Below, piece by piece: positions 51,547-61,365 of a stretch of 64,000 nt of DNA (positions within the stretch are counted from its first letter, which is position 1; the number at the start of each line of letters is the position of its first letter). Made by a program: the position numbers and the translations under genes. This DNA is from an uncultured Prevotella sp. Its GTDB lineage: Bacteria > Bacteroidota > Bacteroidia > Bacteroidales > Bacteroidaceae. Below the pieces are notes generated by a model. It ran no database searches and had not been told where the DNA came from. It saw only the letters and a list, made by a program, of their open reading frames with translations. The stretch is taken from NCBI GenBank assembly GCA_944320305.1, contig CALUGW010000002.1:1-64000 (forward strand), given 5' to 3'.

Positions 51547-54009
51547 TCAGAGTTTCACCGTCACCGGCTTGCCCGAATACCTCACGCTCTTGCCGCGGGC
51601 GGCCACGTCGCCGGCGGGAGTGCCCTCGCCCACGAGCACGACGTTGAACTTGCGCGACTTCATCATGCCCTTGAACTTGCCGTTGCGCTGGCCGATGGTG
51701 AGTGTGCGCGAGCTGTCGTCCCAGCTGAACTCGATGGTGGTGTAGGCCCCGTTCTCGTAGTTGTAGTTATCGTTCTCGTCTTCGTAGAGCGTGAACGTGG
51801 CGTCGGCGCCCGGATATACGCGCACCTCAAGGTTGTCCCAACGCTCCTGCTCGGCCCACTGCACGCGCGGGCCGTAAGGCACGATGGAGCCTGCACGCAC
51901 GTAGACTGGCATGATGTCGATGGGCACCTCGCGCATGATGGTCTGCCCGCCCTTGTGCTTCTTGCCTGTCCAGAAGTCGAACCAGTCGGCGCCCTCGGGC
52001 AGGTAGACATCCACGGATGTCGCCTTGCCCATGTCCTTCATGTGGCCGTAGCGGCGGCTGTCCTGCCACGTGTAGAGCGAATCCATCACGGGGCGCACGA
52101 GGAAGCTGCGGCCGAACATATACTCCGTGCCGAGGTTGAGCACGCGCTTGTCGGCGGCGAAGTCCATCACGAGCGGGCGCATGATGCTTCCGCTGCGGCT
52201 CGTCACCTCCCACGTGGTGCTGTAAAGGTAGGGCAGCAGGCGGTAGCGCAGGTGCGTGTACTTCTCCAGCGCGTCGTAGGCCCAGTAGCCCTTCTCGCCA
52301 AACTGGTATATCTCCACGGCCACGGGGCTTGAGTTGTGGGAGCGCATGATGGGCTGGAAGGCTCCCCACTCATACCAGCGCACGTGCAGTTCGTGGTAGG
52401 CCACGTTCTTGATGGCGTCGCGGTAGCGGCTGGCGAAGAACCCGCCGAGGTCAGTTCCCCAGTAGGGTATGCCGCAGAGGCTGTAGTTCAGCCCGGCGGC
52501 GAGCTGGCGGCGCATATTGTCCCAGGTGGAAGTCACGTCGCCGCTCCACGAGTGGGAGGCGTAATGCTGCTGCCCCAGGAACGACGAGCGGGTGAGCAGG
52601 AACACGCGCTTCTGGTCGGTAGCCTCGCGCTGGTGCTCATACACGCCCTTGTTCGTGACGAGCGGGAAGGCGTTGTGAACGCGGCGGAAGCTGCCCAAGT
52701 AGGTCTTGGTGTCGAAGTCGGAGTCCTTTATGTCGAAGTGGTCAGGCTCGGTGGAGTCGAGCCACCAGGCGTCCATGCCGAGGTCGAAGATGTTGCGCTT
52801 CATCTCGGCCCAGTAGAGGTCGCGCGCTGCGGGGTTGAACGGGTCGTAGGGCTTCACGCCGGCCTTGCGCGGCCACGTCTCGAAGTTGTAGAGTGCGCCT
52901 ATGCTGTCCATCTTGTGGTACATATCCGTCCACGGGCCGAACGAGGCCCACACCGAAATCATAATGTGTGCGTTCTGCTTGTGTACGTAGTCAACCATCT
53001 CCTTGGGGCTTTTAATGCGCGGTTCGGCCTGCAGTGCCTTCGGGTCTTCGCCCTTTGGCAGGAAGCGCATATACTCCGGGTCGCCAATCTTGTTGATGTA
53101 GCGCGGGTTCTGGAACTTCATCGAGTTCCAGTTGGAGTCGCATCCCCAGTACTGCCAGTCCTGTATGATGCCGTCGAGCGGCACCTGCAGCTCGCGGTAC
53201 TTGTCAACCACGCCGCAAAGCTCGTCGGGGCTTTTGTAGCGTTCGCGGCTCTGCCAGAAGCCGAGCGTCCAGAGCGGGTACATCGGTGCCTGGCCCGTGA
53301 GCTGCCTCACGCCCGCAACCACGCCGTCGGCCGTGCCGCCATAGACGAAGTAGTAGTCTGCGCAGTCGCCCACCTCGGAGTCGAACGACATCTCCTGCGG
53401 GTTGTCCGTAAACGTGGTGGGCGAGTAGTTGTCCCAGTAGAGGCCGTAGCCCTTGGCCGAATGCACGAATGGTATGCAGATTTTCATGTTCTGGTTGCGT
53501 AGCAGGAGTTTCTGTCCGCGCTGCGACACGAGACCCGTCTGCTGCTGGCCAAGGCCGTAGATTACCTCGTCGGGGTCGAGCAGGAATGCCTGGCGCACGG
53601 TGAACGACGGAGTGCCGGCATCGTTGAACGGCGTGAACTGCGTGCCGTAGTCTTTGTCGCGGAGCATCTGGTTGCCCTTTGCGTCGGCGAAGGCTATGCC
53701 GCCAGTCTCGGTGTTGACGCTCACCATGACCGCGCCGCTGGCCACGGTGGCCGTCGCGCCGCTGCCGCCGTAGGTCAGACTCACGGCCTGCGGCTGCATT
53801 ATGACGGGTATGCTCACCTTATTATAAGGCTTGCCCGCAGGCTCTTTATACACTCTGACAATGCTGTCGGAGAAGAACTCAACCCTCACCTTCAGCCCCT
53901 GCGCCTCGAAATCGAGTCCGCGCTGGGTACGCCCGGCGGGTCCGGCAGTGGCCGTCATGGCCACAAGTGCGGCAAACGATGCCGCGAAGAAACGGATTTT
54001 TGCTTTCAT
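51547..54009 (-). CDS. GH31 alpha-glycosidase (alpha-xylosidase-like)
   Basis: The 820-aa protein has a signal peptide (FAALVAMTATAG), an N-terminal beta-sandwich, and the catalytic barrel with nucleophile Asp in MDAWWLDSTEPD near residue 416 and acid/base Asp in SWSGDVTS near 488. YPLWTLGFWQSRERYKS is also characteristic. The WWLDSTEPD form is usual in alpha-xylosidase type enzymes acting on xyloglucan, but other alpha-linkages are possible. It follows the propeller-AraC regulator at 54131 in the same direction, separated by 121 bp. Confidence 0.9.
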   Translation of the reverse strand: MKAKIRFFAASFAALVAMTATAGPAGRTQRGLDFEAQGLKVRVEFFSDSIVRVYKEPAGKPYNKVSIPVIMQPQAVSLTYGGSGATATVASGAVMVSVNTETGGIAFADAKGNQMLRDKDYGTQFTPFNDAGTPSFTVRQAFLLDPDEVIYGLGQQQTGLVSQRGQKLLLRNQNMKICIPFVHSAKGYGLYWDNYSPTTFTDNPQEMSFDSEVGDCADYYFVYGGTADGVVAGVRQLTGQAPMYPLWTLGFWQSRERYKSPDELCGVVDKYRELQVPLDGIIQDWQYWGCDSNWNSMKFQNPRYINKIGDPEYMRFLPKGEDPKALQAEPRIKSPKEMVDYVHKQNAHIMISVWASFGPWTDMYHKMDSIGALYNFETWPRKAGVKPYDPFNPAARDLYWAEMKRNIFDLGMDAWWLDSTEPDHFDIKDSDFDTKTYLGSFRRVHNAFPLVTNKGVYEHQREATDQKRVFLLTRSSFLGQQHYASHSWSGDVTSTWDNMRRQLAAGLNYSLCGIPYWGTDLGGFFASRYRDAIKNVAYHELHVRWYEWGAFQPIMRSHNSSPVAVEIYQFGEKGYWAYDALEKYTHLRYRLLPYLYSTTWEVTSRSGSIMRPLVMDFAADKRVLNLGTEYMFGRSFLVRPVMDSLYTWQDSRRYGHMKDMGKATSVDVYLPEGADWFDFWTGKKHKGGQTIMREVPIDIMPVYVRAGSIVPYGPRVQWAEQERWDNLEVRVYPGADATFTLYEDENDNYNYENGAYTTIEFSWDDSSRTLTIGQRNGKFKGMMKSRKFNVVLVGEGTPAGDVAARGKSVRYSGKPVTVKL

Positions 54010-54130
54010 CTGCTGTCTTTGTTTGTAATAATAAAATGGCTTTTACGTCTGCAAAGATAGCCGAAAACAGTGAAAGGCCGGGGGTGCAAATGTTGATTCC
54101 GTGCGCACAAATGTTGAAAACAGCGGGGAA

Positions 54131-56149
54131 TCAGGCGTTTTCAGAGGTGTCGGCGGCTTTCGGATAGTCTGACGGGCGGCAGCCAAACTCCGTCTGGAAG
54201 CATTTGCTGAAGTAGCCGGTGGAGCCGAATCCGGTACGCTCGGCCACCTCGGCCACGCTGCGCCCGCCTCCGGCCAGCATCTCGGCGGCACGCTGCAGGC
54301 GTATGCTGCGTATGAAAGCCACGGGCGACTTGTCCATCAGCGCGGTGAGCTTGCGGTAGAGCCCGGTGCGCTCCATGCACAAGTCGGCGGCAAGCTGTTC
54401 GACGGAGTACCCCTGGTTGGCGATGTTCCGCTTGACCAACGCCGTGACTCGGCTCACGAACTCTGCCTCGGCGGGCGACAGTTGCTGGCCCTGGCCGTCG
54501 GCAGCCGACGCCTCGCCCAGCACCACGCGGCTGTCGCTCTGACGGGCGCTAAGCCTCTCTGTGAGCGTTCTGACGCGCTCCATCAGTTCGTCTTCGCGGG
54601 CGCGGAGAGCCGCCCTGCGGCGCACATGACGCCCGTAAAGCACAAAAGCCAGCCACAGAAGCAAAACGCCGACCACGCAATAAGCGGCAAAAGCCCACGG
54701 TGTGGCCCACCACGGCGGCAGTATGCTGAACTCCACGCGGCGCACGTCGGCCCCGCGCCACGCCTCCGGGTTGGTCGATGCCATTACCTCCAGCACATAA
54801 TCGCCGGGCGGCAGACCGACAAAAGGCAGATAGAGCGAGCCACGGTCGTCAACGGGCGAGCCGTCGGTATCGGCTGTCACGGTGTGCCACGCGCCCCCGC
54901 CGGCCGAACAGCGGTAGCGGTAGCACGTGCTGCGCGGGCGCACATAGTTCATGGTGGAGAAGCGGAAGGCTATGGAGTTCTGGTCGTGGGCGAGGGTTAT
55001 CCGCTCGATGTATGGCGGCGTTACGTCCAAAAGCACGCGCCCGCCATATTCCCTGCCGGTCTGCAAAGCCTCGCCGTTGAGATAGACCGAGGCCAGAATG
55101 GGACTGACGCGGATGTCTATCGGCTGCGTGTCGAAGAGTCCGCTGAGCGGCGATGTGTACAGCAGCCCGCGGTCATACGTGCCGAACCACAGGCCGCCCT
55201 CACGGTCGAGGCACACGGTGTTGATGCCCGCCGCGAGCATTGTGCCGTCGGGCAGACGCAGCTCAGGGTGGCGCTCGGCCGCGCCGGTGGCCGGATCGAT
55301 GCTCAGATAGCCCTGCGGACAAGTGGCGAAGACCGTTCCACGGGGCGTGACGGTAAGCGTGTGGAGGATGCTGCCGGTGCGAAGCACAGTGCGCCACGTC
55401 CTGCGCCTGATGTCGTAGGCCAGCAGAACGGAGCCTGCACGGCCTGTGCGCAACTGGTAAAAGGCAGAGTCGCGGCAGAGCGCAAGGAGCGAGGTGCGGC
55501 TGTAACCGCGCCATCCGTCACCGGCGAACGGCGTGCTCCGGCTCACGATGCGGCCGCGCCCGTCGTATTCTATCATGCGCCCGGTGTCGAAAAAGACAAA
55601 GAGCGACTGCCCCACGGACTCCACATCCTGAAGCCGTCCGGCACCGCGCGGTGTTTCTACGGCAAGGTCTCCGTCAGTGCAGAACACGCTGTCGCCGCCC
55701 ACTGTCCATGCCCGGCGCCGCCCGTCAACAAAGAAATCGTCTGTCGCACGGCCAAACGCGGAGGCCGCCAGAGGCATCTGCCGCATGGTGCGCAGGCTGA
55801 CGCAGGCCAGGCGACGGTGCTCCTTAATCCACAGATTGTCGTGCGCGTCAATATAAAGATGTGTGTGCCCGGTGTAAGCTGAAAGGCTTATCCACCCCGA
55901 ATCGGTTACTGCAGCAGAAGAAAAACGCTGTCCGTCGTAGACATCCACGGCCGTGCCTGTATAGGCGGCCATGCGTCCGTCGGGCAGTTGGAGCATCTGC
56001 AGCACGCAGTTGGCGCTCAGGCCGTTGGCAGTGTTGAGGGTGTAGAAAGTGCCGACGCCCCATGCCACGGCGCAATACAGAGCCATGGCCACTGCCGCAA
56101 AAGTCCGCTTGGCGGCAGCAGGAAAACCATTCAAAACGGAAACGAGCAT
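54131..56149 (-). CDS. Propeller-sensor AraC-type membrane regulator
   Basis: The 672-aa protein has an N-terminal membrane/signal segment, a beta-propeller (about residues 35-340, with GLSANCVLQMLQLPDGRMAA and LDREGGLWFGTYDRGLLY), a Y_Y_Y-like domain (about 400-500, FVGLPPGDYVLEVMAS), a membrane helix (AAYCVVGVLLLWLAFVLY), a short coiled coil and a C-terminal AraC HTH (SVAEVAERTGFGSTGYFSKC). It resembles hybrid two-component systems of Bacteroidetes but has no histidine kinase, ATPase or receiver domain. Signal would pass directly from the periplasmic sensor to DNA. It probably controls the adjacent GH31 and GH78 genes in response to an oligosaccharide. Confidence 0.85.
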   Translation of the reverse strand: MLVSVLNGFPAAAKRTFAAVAMALYCAVAWGVGTFYTLNTANGLSANCVLQMLQLPDGRMAAYTGTAVDVYDGQRFSSAAVTDSGWISLSAYTGHTHLYIDAHDNLWIKEHRRLACVSLRTMRQMPLAASAFGRATDDFFVDGRRRAWTVGGDSVFCTDGDLAVETPRGAGRLQDVESVGQSLFVFFDTGRMIEYDGRGRIVSRSTPFAGDGWRGYSRTSLLALCRDSAFYQLRTGRAGSVLLAYDIRRRTWRTVLRTGSILHTLTVTPRGTVFATCPQGYLSIDPATGAAERHPELRLPDGTMLAAGINTVCLDREGGLWFGTYDRGLLYTSPLSGLFDTQPIDIRVSPILASVYLNGEALQTGREYGGRVLLDVTPPYIERITLAHDQNSIAFRFSTMNYVRPRSTCYRYRCSAGGGAWHTVTADTDGSPVDDRGSLYLPFVGLPPGDYVLEVMASTNPEAWRGADVRRVEFSILPPWWATPWAFAAYCVVGVLLLWLAFVLYGRHVRRRAALRAREDELMERVRTLTERLSARQSDSRVVLGEASAADGQGQQLSPAEAEFVSRVTALVKRNIANQGYSVEQLAADLCMERTGLYRKLTALMDKSPVAFIRSIRLQRAAEMLAGGGRSVAEVAERTGFGSTGYFSKCFQTEFGCRPSDYPKAADTSENA

Positions 56150-56277
56150 CAGTCTGTCATCTGTTTATGGCCGAAAAACACCACGGGCGGTCACAAGACA
56201 GACGCCCGCGAGCGGCATGACGCCTGCAAAAGTATAATAAATATCCGGCGTGTGCAACAATATTGAAAGTATTTTTG

Positions 56278-56285
56278 TAATTTTG
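56278..56285 (+). promoter_or_regulatory. Promoter -7 element of dsbD operon
   Basis: TAATTTTG, 27 nt before the ATG at 56312. Confidence 0.55.
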
Positions 56286-56311
56286 CAAAGTCAAAAAACA
56301 ACCAAAGCAAA

Positions 56312-58336
56312 ATGAAGAAAATCATATCGCTCATCGCCATGCTGTGCCTGACCGCAGTGATGCAGGCACAGATGGTAGACCCGGTGCACTTCTCATCGCA
56401 GCTGAAAATGCTCGGCGGCGACCAGGCTGAGATAGTTTTTACAGCCACTATCGACAAGGGGTGGCACCTCTACTCCACCGAACTGGGCAGCGACGGTCCC
56501 ATCTCGGCCTCGTTCCACGCCAACAAGATGGACGGCGCGGAGACCGTTGGCAAGCTCACCCCGAGGGGAAAGGAGGTGAAGCAGTTCGACAATATGTTCG
56601 GAATGGAGCTGCGCTTCTTTGAGGGCAGCGCCACGTTCGTGCAGAAAATACGCTTTACAAAGCCCACTTACGACATAGACTGCTACTTGGAATACGGCGC
56701 GTGCAACGACGAGATGTGCCTGCCGCCGTCGCAGGCCACGCTCATAAAGAAAGGCAAGTCGCCCGCTGTGACCGCCGCCCAGACAGGAAAGGCAGAGGAG
56801 AAGGCGGAAGAGAAAGCGGAGACCGAGGCAGAAAAGCCCGTCGCCGAGGCCGATTCCGCCCAGACAGACACGGCACAGGCCGCACCGGCTCTGGCGCAAT
56901 CGGGAGACAAGTCGCTCTGGGCTCCGGTCATCGACGAGCTGAACTCGTTTGACGAAAGCCAGCAGAACAGCTCCCTGCTGTACATTTTCCTGGCCGGAAT
57001 AGTGGGAGGCTTCCTCGCACTGCTCACCCCATGCGTGTGGCCTATCATCCCGATGACGGTGAGCTTCTTCCTCAAGCGCAACAAGGACCGCTCCAAAGCC
57101 ATCCGCGAGGCAGTGACTTACGGCATCTCGATTGTGGTCATCTACGTGTTGCTCGGCTTGGTGGTGACGCTGCTCTTCGGCGCGAGCGCGCTCAACGCGC
57201 TGTCCACCAACGCCGTGTTCAACATCTTCTTCTGCCTGCTGCTGGTGGTGTTCGCGGCGTCGTTCTTCGGCGCGTTCGAGATAACGCTGCCCTCGTCGTG
57301 GAGCAACAAGATAGACCAGAAGTCTGAGAACACCAGCGGACTGCTCAGCATCTTCCTCATGGCGTTCACGCTCACGCTCGTCTCGTTCTCGTGCACCGGC
57401 CCCATCATAGGCTTTCTGCTTGTGGCCGTCTCGACGCAGGGCAGCATAGTGGGACCCACGCTTGGCATGCTCGGCTTCGCCATCGCGCTGGCCATACCGT
57501 TCACACTGTTCGCAATGTTCCCCAGCCTGCTCAAGTCGGCGCCCAAGTCGGGCGGCTGGATGAACGTGGTAAAGGTGGTACTGGGCTTCATAGAGCTTGC
57601 TTTCGCACTGAAGTTCCTGTCGGTGGCCGACCTGGCATACGGCTGGCACATACTCGACCGCGAGGTGTTCGTGGCCTTGTGGATTGTCATTTTCGGCCTC
57701 ATGGGCATCTACCTGCTGGGCTGGATAAAGTTCCCGCACGACGACCCGGAGCACCGCACCAACGTGCCGCAATTCTTCCTGGCCATGATTTCGCTCGCTT
57801 TCGCCATCTATATGGTGCCCGGACTCTGGGGCGCGCCGCTCAAAGCGATAAGCGCTTTCGCCCCGCCAATGAACACCCAGGACTTCAACCTGCACGAGAA
57901 GTCCGTCGAAGCGAAATACACCGACTACGACGAGGGCATGGCGGCTGCACGCGCCCAGGGCAAGCCCGTCATGGTGGACTTCACCGGCTTCGGCTGCGTG
58001 AACTGCCGCAAGATGGAGGCCGCCGTCTGGACTGACCCTAAAGTGGCCGACATACTGAACAACGACTACGTGCTGATCTCGCTCTACGTCGACGACAAGA
58101 CGCCGCTAAAAGAACCCATCCAGGTCGAGGAGAACGGCCAGATGCGCACGCTGCGCACCATCGGCGACAAGTGGAGCTACCTGCAGCGCACCAAGGTGGG
58201 CGCCAACACGCAGCCTTTCTACGTGCTGCTCGACAACGAGGGCAAGCCGCTTAACGGCAGCCGGTCATACGATGAGAACCTGCAGGAGTACATAGACTTC
58301 CTGCAAAAAGGTCTTGACAACTACTCAAAGCGTTGA
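56312..58336 (+). CDS. dsbD: Thiol:disulfide interchange protein DsbD
   Basis: The 674-aa protein has a signal peptide, an N-terminal immunoglobulin-like domain with the Cys pair CNDEMC, an Ala/Glu-rich linker (about residues 155-200), eight membrane helices with the redox CVWPIIPM and SCTGP motifs, and a C-terminal thioredoxin domain with FGCVNCRKME (CxxC near residue 562). It carries reducing power from cytoplasmic thioredoxin to periplasmic proteins. It is 6 bp upstream of a cysteine desulfidase-like gene. Confidence 0.92.
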   Translation: MKKIISLIAMLCLTAVMQAQMVDPVHFSSQLKMLGGDQAEIVFTATIDKGWHLYSTELGSDGPISASFHANKMDGAETVGKLTPRGKEVKQFDNMFGMELRFFEGSATFVQKIRFTKPTYDIDCYLEYGACNDEMCLPPSQATLIKKGKSPAVTAAQTGKAEEKAEEKAETEAEKPVAEADSAQTDTAQAAPALAQSGDKSLWAPVIDELNSFDESQQNSSLLYIFLAGIVGGFLALLTPCVWPIIPMTVSFFLKRNKDRSKAIREAVTYGISIVVIYVLLGLVVTLLFGASALNALSTNAVFNIFFCLLLVVFAASFFGAFEITLPSSWSNKIDQKSENTSGLLSIFLMAFTLTLVSFSCTGPIIGFLLVAVSTQGSIVGPTLGMLGFAIALAIPFTLFAMFPSLLKSAPKSGGWMNVVKVVLGFIELAFALKFLSVADLAYGWHILDREVFVALWIVIFGLMGIYLLGWIKFPHDDPEHRTNVPQFFLAMISLAFAIYMVPGLWGAPLKAISAFAPPMNTQDFNLHEKSVEAKYTDYDEGMAAARAQGKPVMVDFTGFGCVNCRKMEAAVWTDPKVADILNNDYVLISLYVDDKTPLKEPIQVEENGQMRTLRTIGDKWSYLQRTKVGANTQPFYVLLDNEGKPLNGSRSYDENLQEYIDFLQKGLDNYSKR

Positions 58337-58342
58337 CACACC

Positions 58343-59629
58343 ATGCTGGACAAAGAGACAAGGAGCCGCATCATAAGGCTCATACACAAGGAAGTGGTGC
58401 CTGCCATCGGCTGCACAGAGCCTATGGCCGTGGCACTCTGCACGGCAAAGGCCGCCGAGACGCTGGGCCGCAGGGCCGAGGAGATAAGCGTGCTGCTTAG
58501 CGCCAACATACTGAAAAACGCCATGGGCGTGGGCATTCCCGGCACGGGCATGATAGGACTGCCCATCGCCATTGCTCTCGGTGCGCTCATCGGCAAGAGC
58601 GACTACAAGCTCGAAGTGCTCAAAGACCTCACGCCCGAGGCTCTCGAGGAGGGCAAGGCTTACATCGCCGGGAAGCACATCGACATCAAGCTGAAGCAGG
58701 GCATCACCGAGAAACTTTATATAGAGGTGTGCTGCAAGGCCGGGGGCAGCGAGGCGACTGCCGTGATTGCGGGCGGACACACCACGTTCGTGTACGTCGA
58801 GAAGGACGGCAAGGCACTCTTCGACAACCGCCCCAAGACAGCAGCGGGCGAGGAAGAGGACGACATCATGCTCAATATGCGCCTTGTCTACGACTTCGCC
58901 ACCACCGCGCCGGTGGACGAGATAAGCTTCATAACCGAGACCAAGGACTACAATATGCGCGCGGCCCACGAGGCCATAAAGGGCAACTACGGCCACAACC
59001 TGGGCAAGACCATCGACCGCCCGCTGAGCCAGGGCATCTTCGGCAAGAGCATTTTTTCAAAGATATTGGCGCGGACCGCGTCAGCCTGCGACGCCCGCAT
59101 GGGCGGAGCCATGATTCCCGTGATGAGCAACAGCGGCAGCGGAAACCAGGGAATCTGCGCCACCAACCCCGTGGCGGTGTACGCCCAGGAGAACGAGAAC
59201 ACCGAGGAGGAGCTGATACGCGCCCTCACCATGAGCCACCTCACGGCCATTTACATCAAGCAGAGCCTCGGAAAGCTGTCCGCGCTCTGCGGCTGCGTGG
59301 TGGCGTCGATAGGCAGCAGCTGCGGCATAACCTACCTCATGGGCGGCAACTACGAGCACGTCTGCCGCTCGGTAAAGAACATGATAGCCAACATAACGGG
59401 CATGATATGCGACGGGGCGAAGCCGAGCTGCTCGCTGAAGATTTCCTCCGGCGTGTCCACGGCCATCCTCTCGGCCCTGCTGTCGATGGAGGGCAAGTGC
59501 GTGAGCAGCGCCGAAGGGATAATCGACGACGACGTTGACCGCAGCATACACAACCTGACATCGATCGGCGCCGACGCCATGTCGTCCACCGACAACATGG
59601 TGCTCGACATCATGACGCACAAGTGCTGA
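58343..59629 (+). CDS. L-cysteine desulfidase-like protein (UPF0597/CyuA family)
   Basis: The 428-aa protein has the family start VVPAIGCTEPMAVALCTAKA and conserved cysteines in SSCGITYLMGG, GMICDGAKPSCSLK and GNQGICATNP, thought to hold an iron-sulfur cluster. Members degrade L-cysteine to pyruvate, sulfide and ammonia; some relatives act on serine. It is tightly spaced after dsbD, which could link cysteine handling to redox control. A terminator at 59723 follows. Confidence 0.88.
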   Translation: MLDKETRSRIIRLIHKEVVPAIGCTEPMAVALCTAKAAETLGRRAEEISVLLSANILKNAMGVGIPGTGMIGLPIAIALGALIGKSDYKLEVLKDLTPEALEEGKAYIAGKHIDIKLKQGITEKLYIEVCCKAGGSEATAVIAGGHTTFVYVEKDGKALFDNRPKTAAGEEEDDIMLNMRLVYDFATTAPVDEISFITETKDYNMRAAHEAIKGNYGHNLGKTIDRPLSQGIFGKSIFSKILARTASACDARMGGAMIPVMSNSGSGNQGICATNPVAVYAQENENTEEELIRALTMSHLTAIYIKQSLGKLSALCGCVVASIGSSCGITYLMGGNYEHVCRSVKNMIANITGMICDGAKPSCSLKISSGVSTAILSALLSMEGKCVSSAEGIIDDDVDRSIHNLTSIGADAMSSTDNMVLDIMTHKC

Positions 59630-59722
59630 GCCTTGACAAGGCAATAACGAGAACATTAATGAATGTCTGCATTTTGCGGAGCCGCTCTAAGAACAACGCG
59701 GCAGAAACCGTAAAATTATCAT

Positions 59723-59759
59723 AAAAAACGAGGATGGCACTGCCATTCTCGTTTTTTTT
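59723..59759 (+). terminator. Terminator after cysteine desulfidase-like gene
   Basis: CGAGGATGGCA pairs with TGCCATTCTCG and is followed by a T8 run, with A-rich sequence on the other side. Confidence 0.8.
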
Positions 59760-59762
59760 CGC

Positions 59763-59770
59763 TACTTTTG
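59763..59770 (+). promoter_or_regulatory. Promoter -7 element of aldA-like gene
   Basis: TACTTTTG, directly after the terminator and 47 nt before the ATG. Confidence 0.55.
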
Positions 59771-59816
59771 CTATTGAAAAATCAGACAAAAACTAACAAG
59801 AAACAACCTAAAACCA

Positions 59817-61262
59817 ATGTTTATGAAAGATCTCAAAATGTACATCAACGGCGAGTTCGTTGAGAGCAGCTCCGGCAAATGGATTGAAGTGCTGAACCCC
59901 TCCACCGAGGAAGTGATCAGCCGCCAGCCGGAAGGAACGGTGGAAGACGTGAACCGCGCCCTCGACGCAGCCCAGGCAGCGCAGAAGGCATGGGCGGCCA
60001 CGCCCGCCATAGAGCGCGCGGCATACCTGCACAAGATGGCCGACGGCATACGCAAGCGCAAGGACCAGTTCATCGACATCATCATGCGTGAGCAGGGAAA
60101 GACCCTCAGCTGGGCCACTACTGAGGTGAACGTGACGGCCGACTACTTCGACTACATGGCCTCGTTCGCCCGCCACATCGAGGGCGAAGTGATCCCGAGC
60201 GACCGCCGTGGCGAGACAATCATCCTCACGAAGCGCCCAATCGGCGTGGTGGCAGGCATACTGCCGTGGAACTTTCCCTTCTTCCTCATAGCCCGAAAGG
60301 CAGGCGCGGCCCTCATAGCAGGCTGCACGATAGTCATCAAGCCGTCGCAGCTCACGCCTGAGAACTGCACGGAGTTCGCCCACGTGGTAGCGGAGTCGGG
60401 CCTGCCCGCAGGCGTCATCAACATCGTGACCGGGCGCGGCAGCGTCATCGGCAACGAGATGGCGGGCAGCCCCAAGATTGGCATAGTGAGCGTGACGGGC
60501 AGCGTCGGCGCGGGCGAGAGCATCATGAAGGCCGCCGCCACGAACATAACCAAGGTGTCGCTCGAACTGGGCGGCAAGGCCCCGGCCATTGTGTTCCCCG
60601 ACGCCGACCTTGAGGCCGCGGCCCAGTGGGTGCTCGACAGCCGCATAGGCAACAACGGCCAGATATGCAACAACGCCGAGCGCCTGTACGTTCACAAGGC
60701 AGTGAAGAAGGAGTTCACGGAGATACTGAAGCGCAAGTTCGACGCAGTGCGCGTGGGCGACCCCTGCCAGGACCACACCGTAGACATGGGACCGCTCGTG
60801 GAGAAGCGCGCCCTGGAGAGCGTGGAGGCCAAGGTTGATAACGCCATAAGGCAGGGAGCCAAGGTCATCTGCGGCGGCCACCGCGTGGGCGACAAGGGAT
60901 ATTTCTACGCCGCAACGCTGCTTGACGACTGCCGACAGGACATGGACATCATCCACGAGGAGACGTTCGGCCCGGTGCTGCCCATCGTTGAGTTTGAGGA
61001 CACCGACCAAGTGATAGCCTGGGCCAACGACGTTGAGTACGGCCTGGCGTCCTCCGTGTTCACCAAGGACATCGACACGGCGGCCAAGGTCGTGCGCGGC
61101 CTGGAGTTCGGCGAGACCTACATCAACCGCGAGCACTTCGAGGCCATGCAGGGATTCCACGCCGGAGTGAAGAAGAGCGGCATAGGCGGAGCCGACGGCA
61201 AGCACGGTGTGGAGGAGTATCTCGTGACGCACGTGACCTATCTCGACACCCACTACGAATAA
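59817..61262 (+). CDS. Aldehyde dehydrogenase, AldA/lactaldehyde type
   Basis: The 481-aa protein has the NAD site VGVVAGILPWNFPFFLIARK-like region, catalytic Glu in SLELGGKAPAIV and catalytic Cys in GNNGQICNNAERLYV, and the C-terminal GETYINREHFEAMQGFHAG. The NAERLYV form and length match E. coli AldA, which oxidises L-lactaldehyde from rhamnose or fucose to lactate. That suits the rhamnosidase nearby. A second ATG at 59823 is an alternative start. Confidence 0.88.
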   Translation: MFMKDLKMYINGEFVESSSGKWIEVLNPSTEEVISRQPEGTVEDVNRALDAAQAAQKAWAATPAIERAAYLHKMADGIRKRKDQFIDIIMREQGKTLSWATTEVNVTADYFDYMASFARHIEGEVIPSDRRGETIILTKRPIGVVAGILPWNFPFFLIARKAGAALIAGCTIVIKPSQLTPENCTEFAHVVAESGLPAGVINIVTGRGSVIGNEMAGSPKIGIVSVTGSVGAGESIMKAAATNITKVSLELGGKAPAIVFPDADLEAAAQWVLDSRIGNNGQICNNAERLYVHKAVKKEFTEILKRKFDAVRVGDPCQDHTVDMGPLVEKRALESVEAKVDNAIRQGAKVICGGHRVGDKGYFYAATLLDDCRQDMDIIHEETFGPVLPIVEFEDTDQVIAWANDVEYGLASSVFTKDIDTAAKVVRGLEFGETYINREHFEAMQGFHAGVKKSGIGGADGKHGVEEYLVTHVTYLDTHYE

Positions 61263-61306
61263 GGCAACACATCGCCCGCCACGAACGGCAGGCCCACAGA
61301 ACGGCA

Positions 61307-61348
61307 AAGGCCGCCGCACTCACAGCAAGCTGAGTGCGGCGGCCTTTA
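61307..61348. terminator. Bidirectional terminator
   Basis: AAAGGCCGCCGCACTCA pairs with TGAGTGCGGCGGCCTTT. It lies between the convergent aldehyde dehydrogenase and beta-barrel genes. Confidence 0.8.
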
Positions 61349-61365
61349 TGTTTATAAAGAAAACG

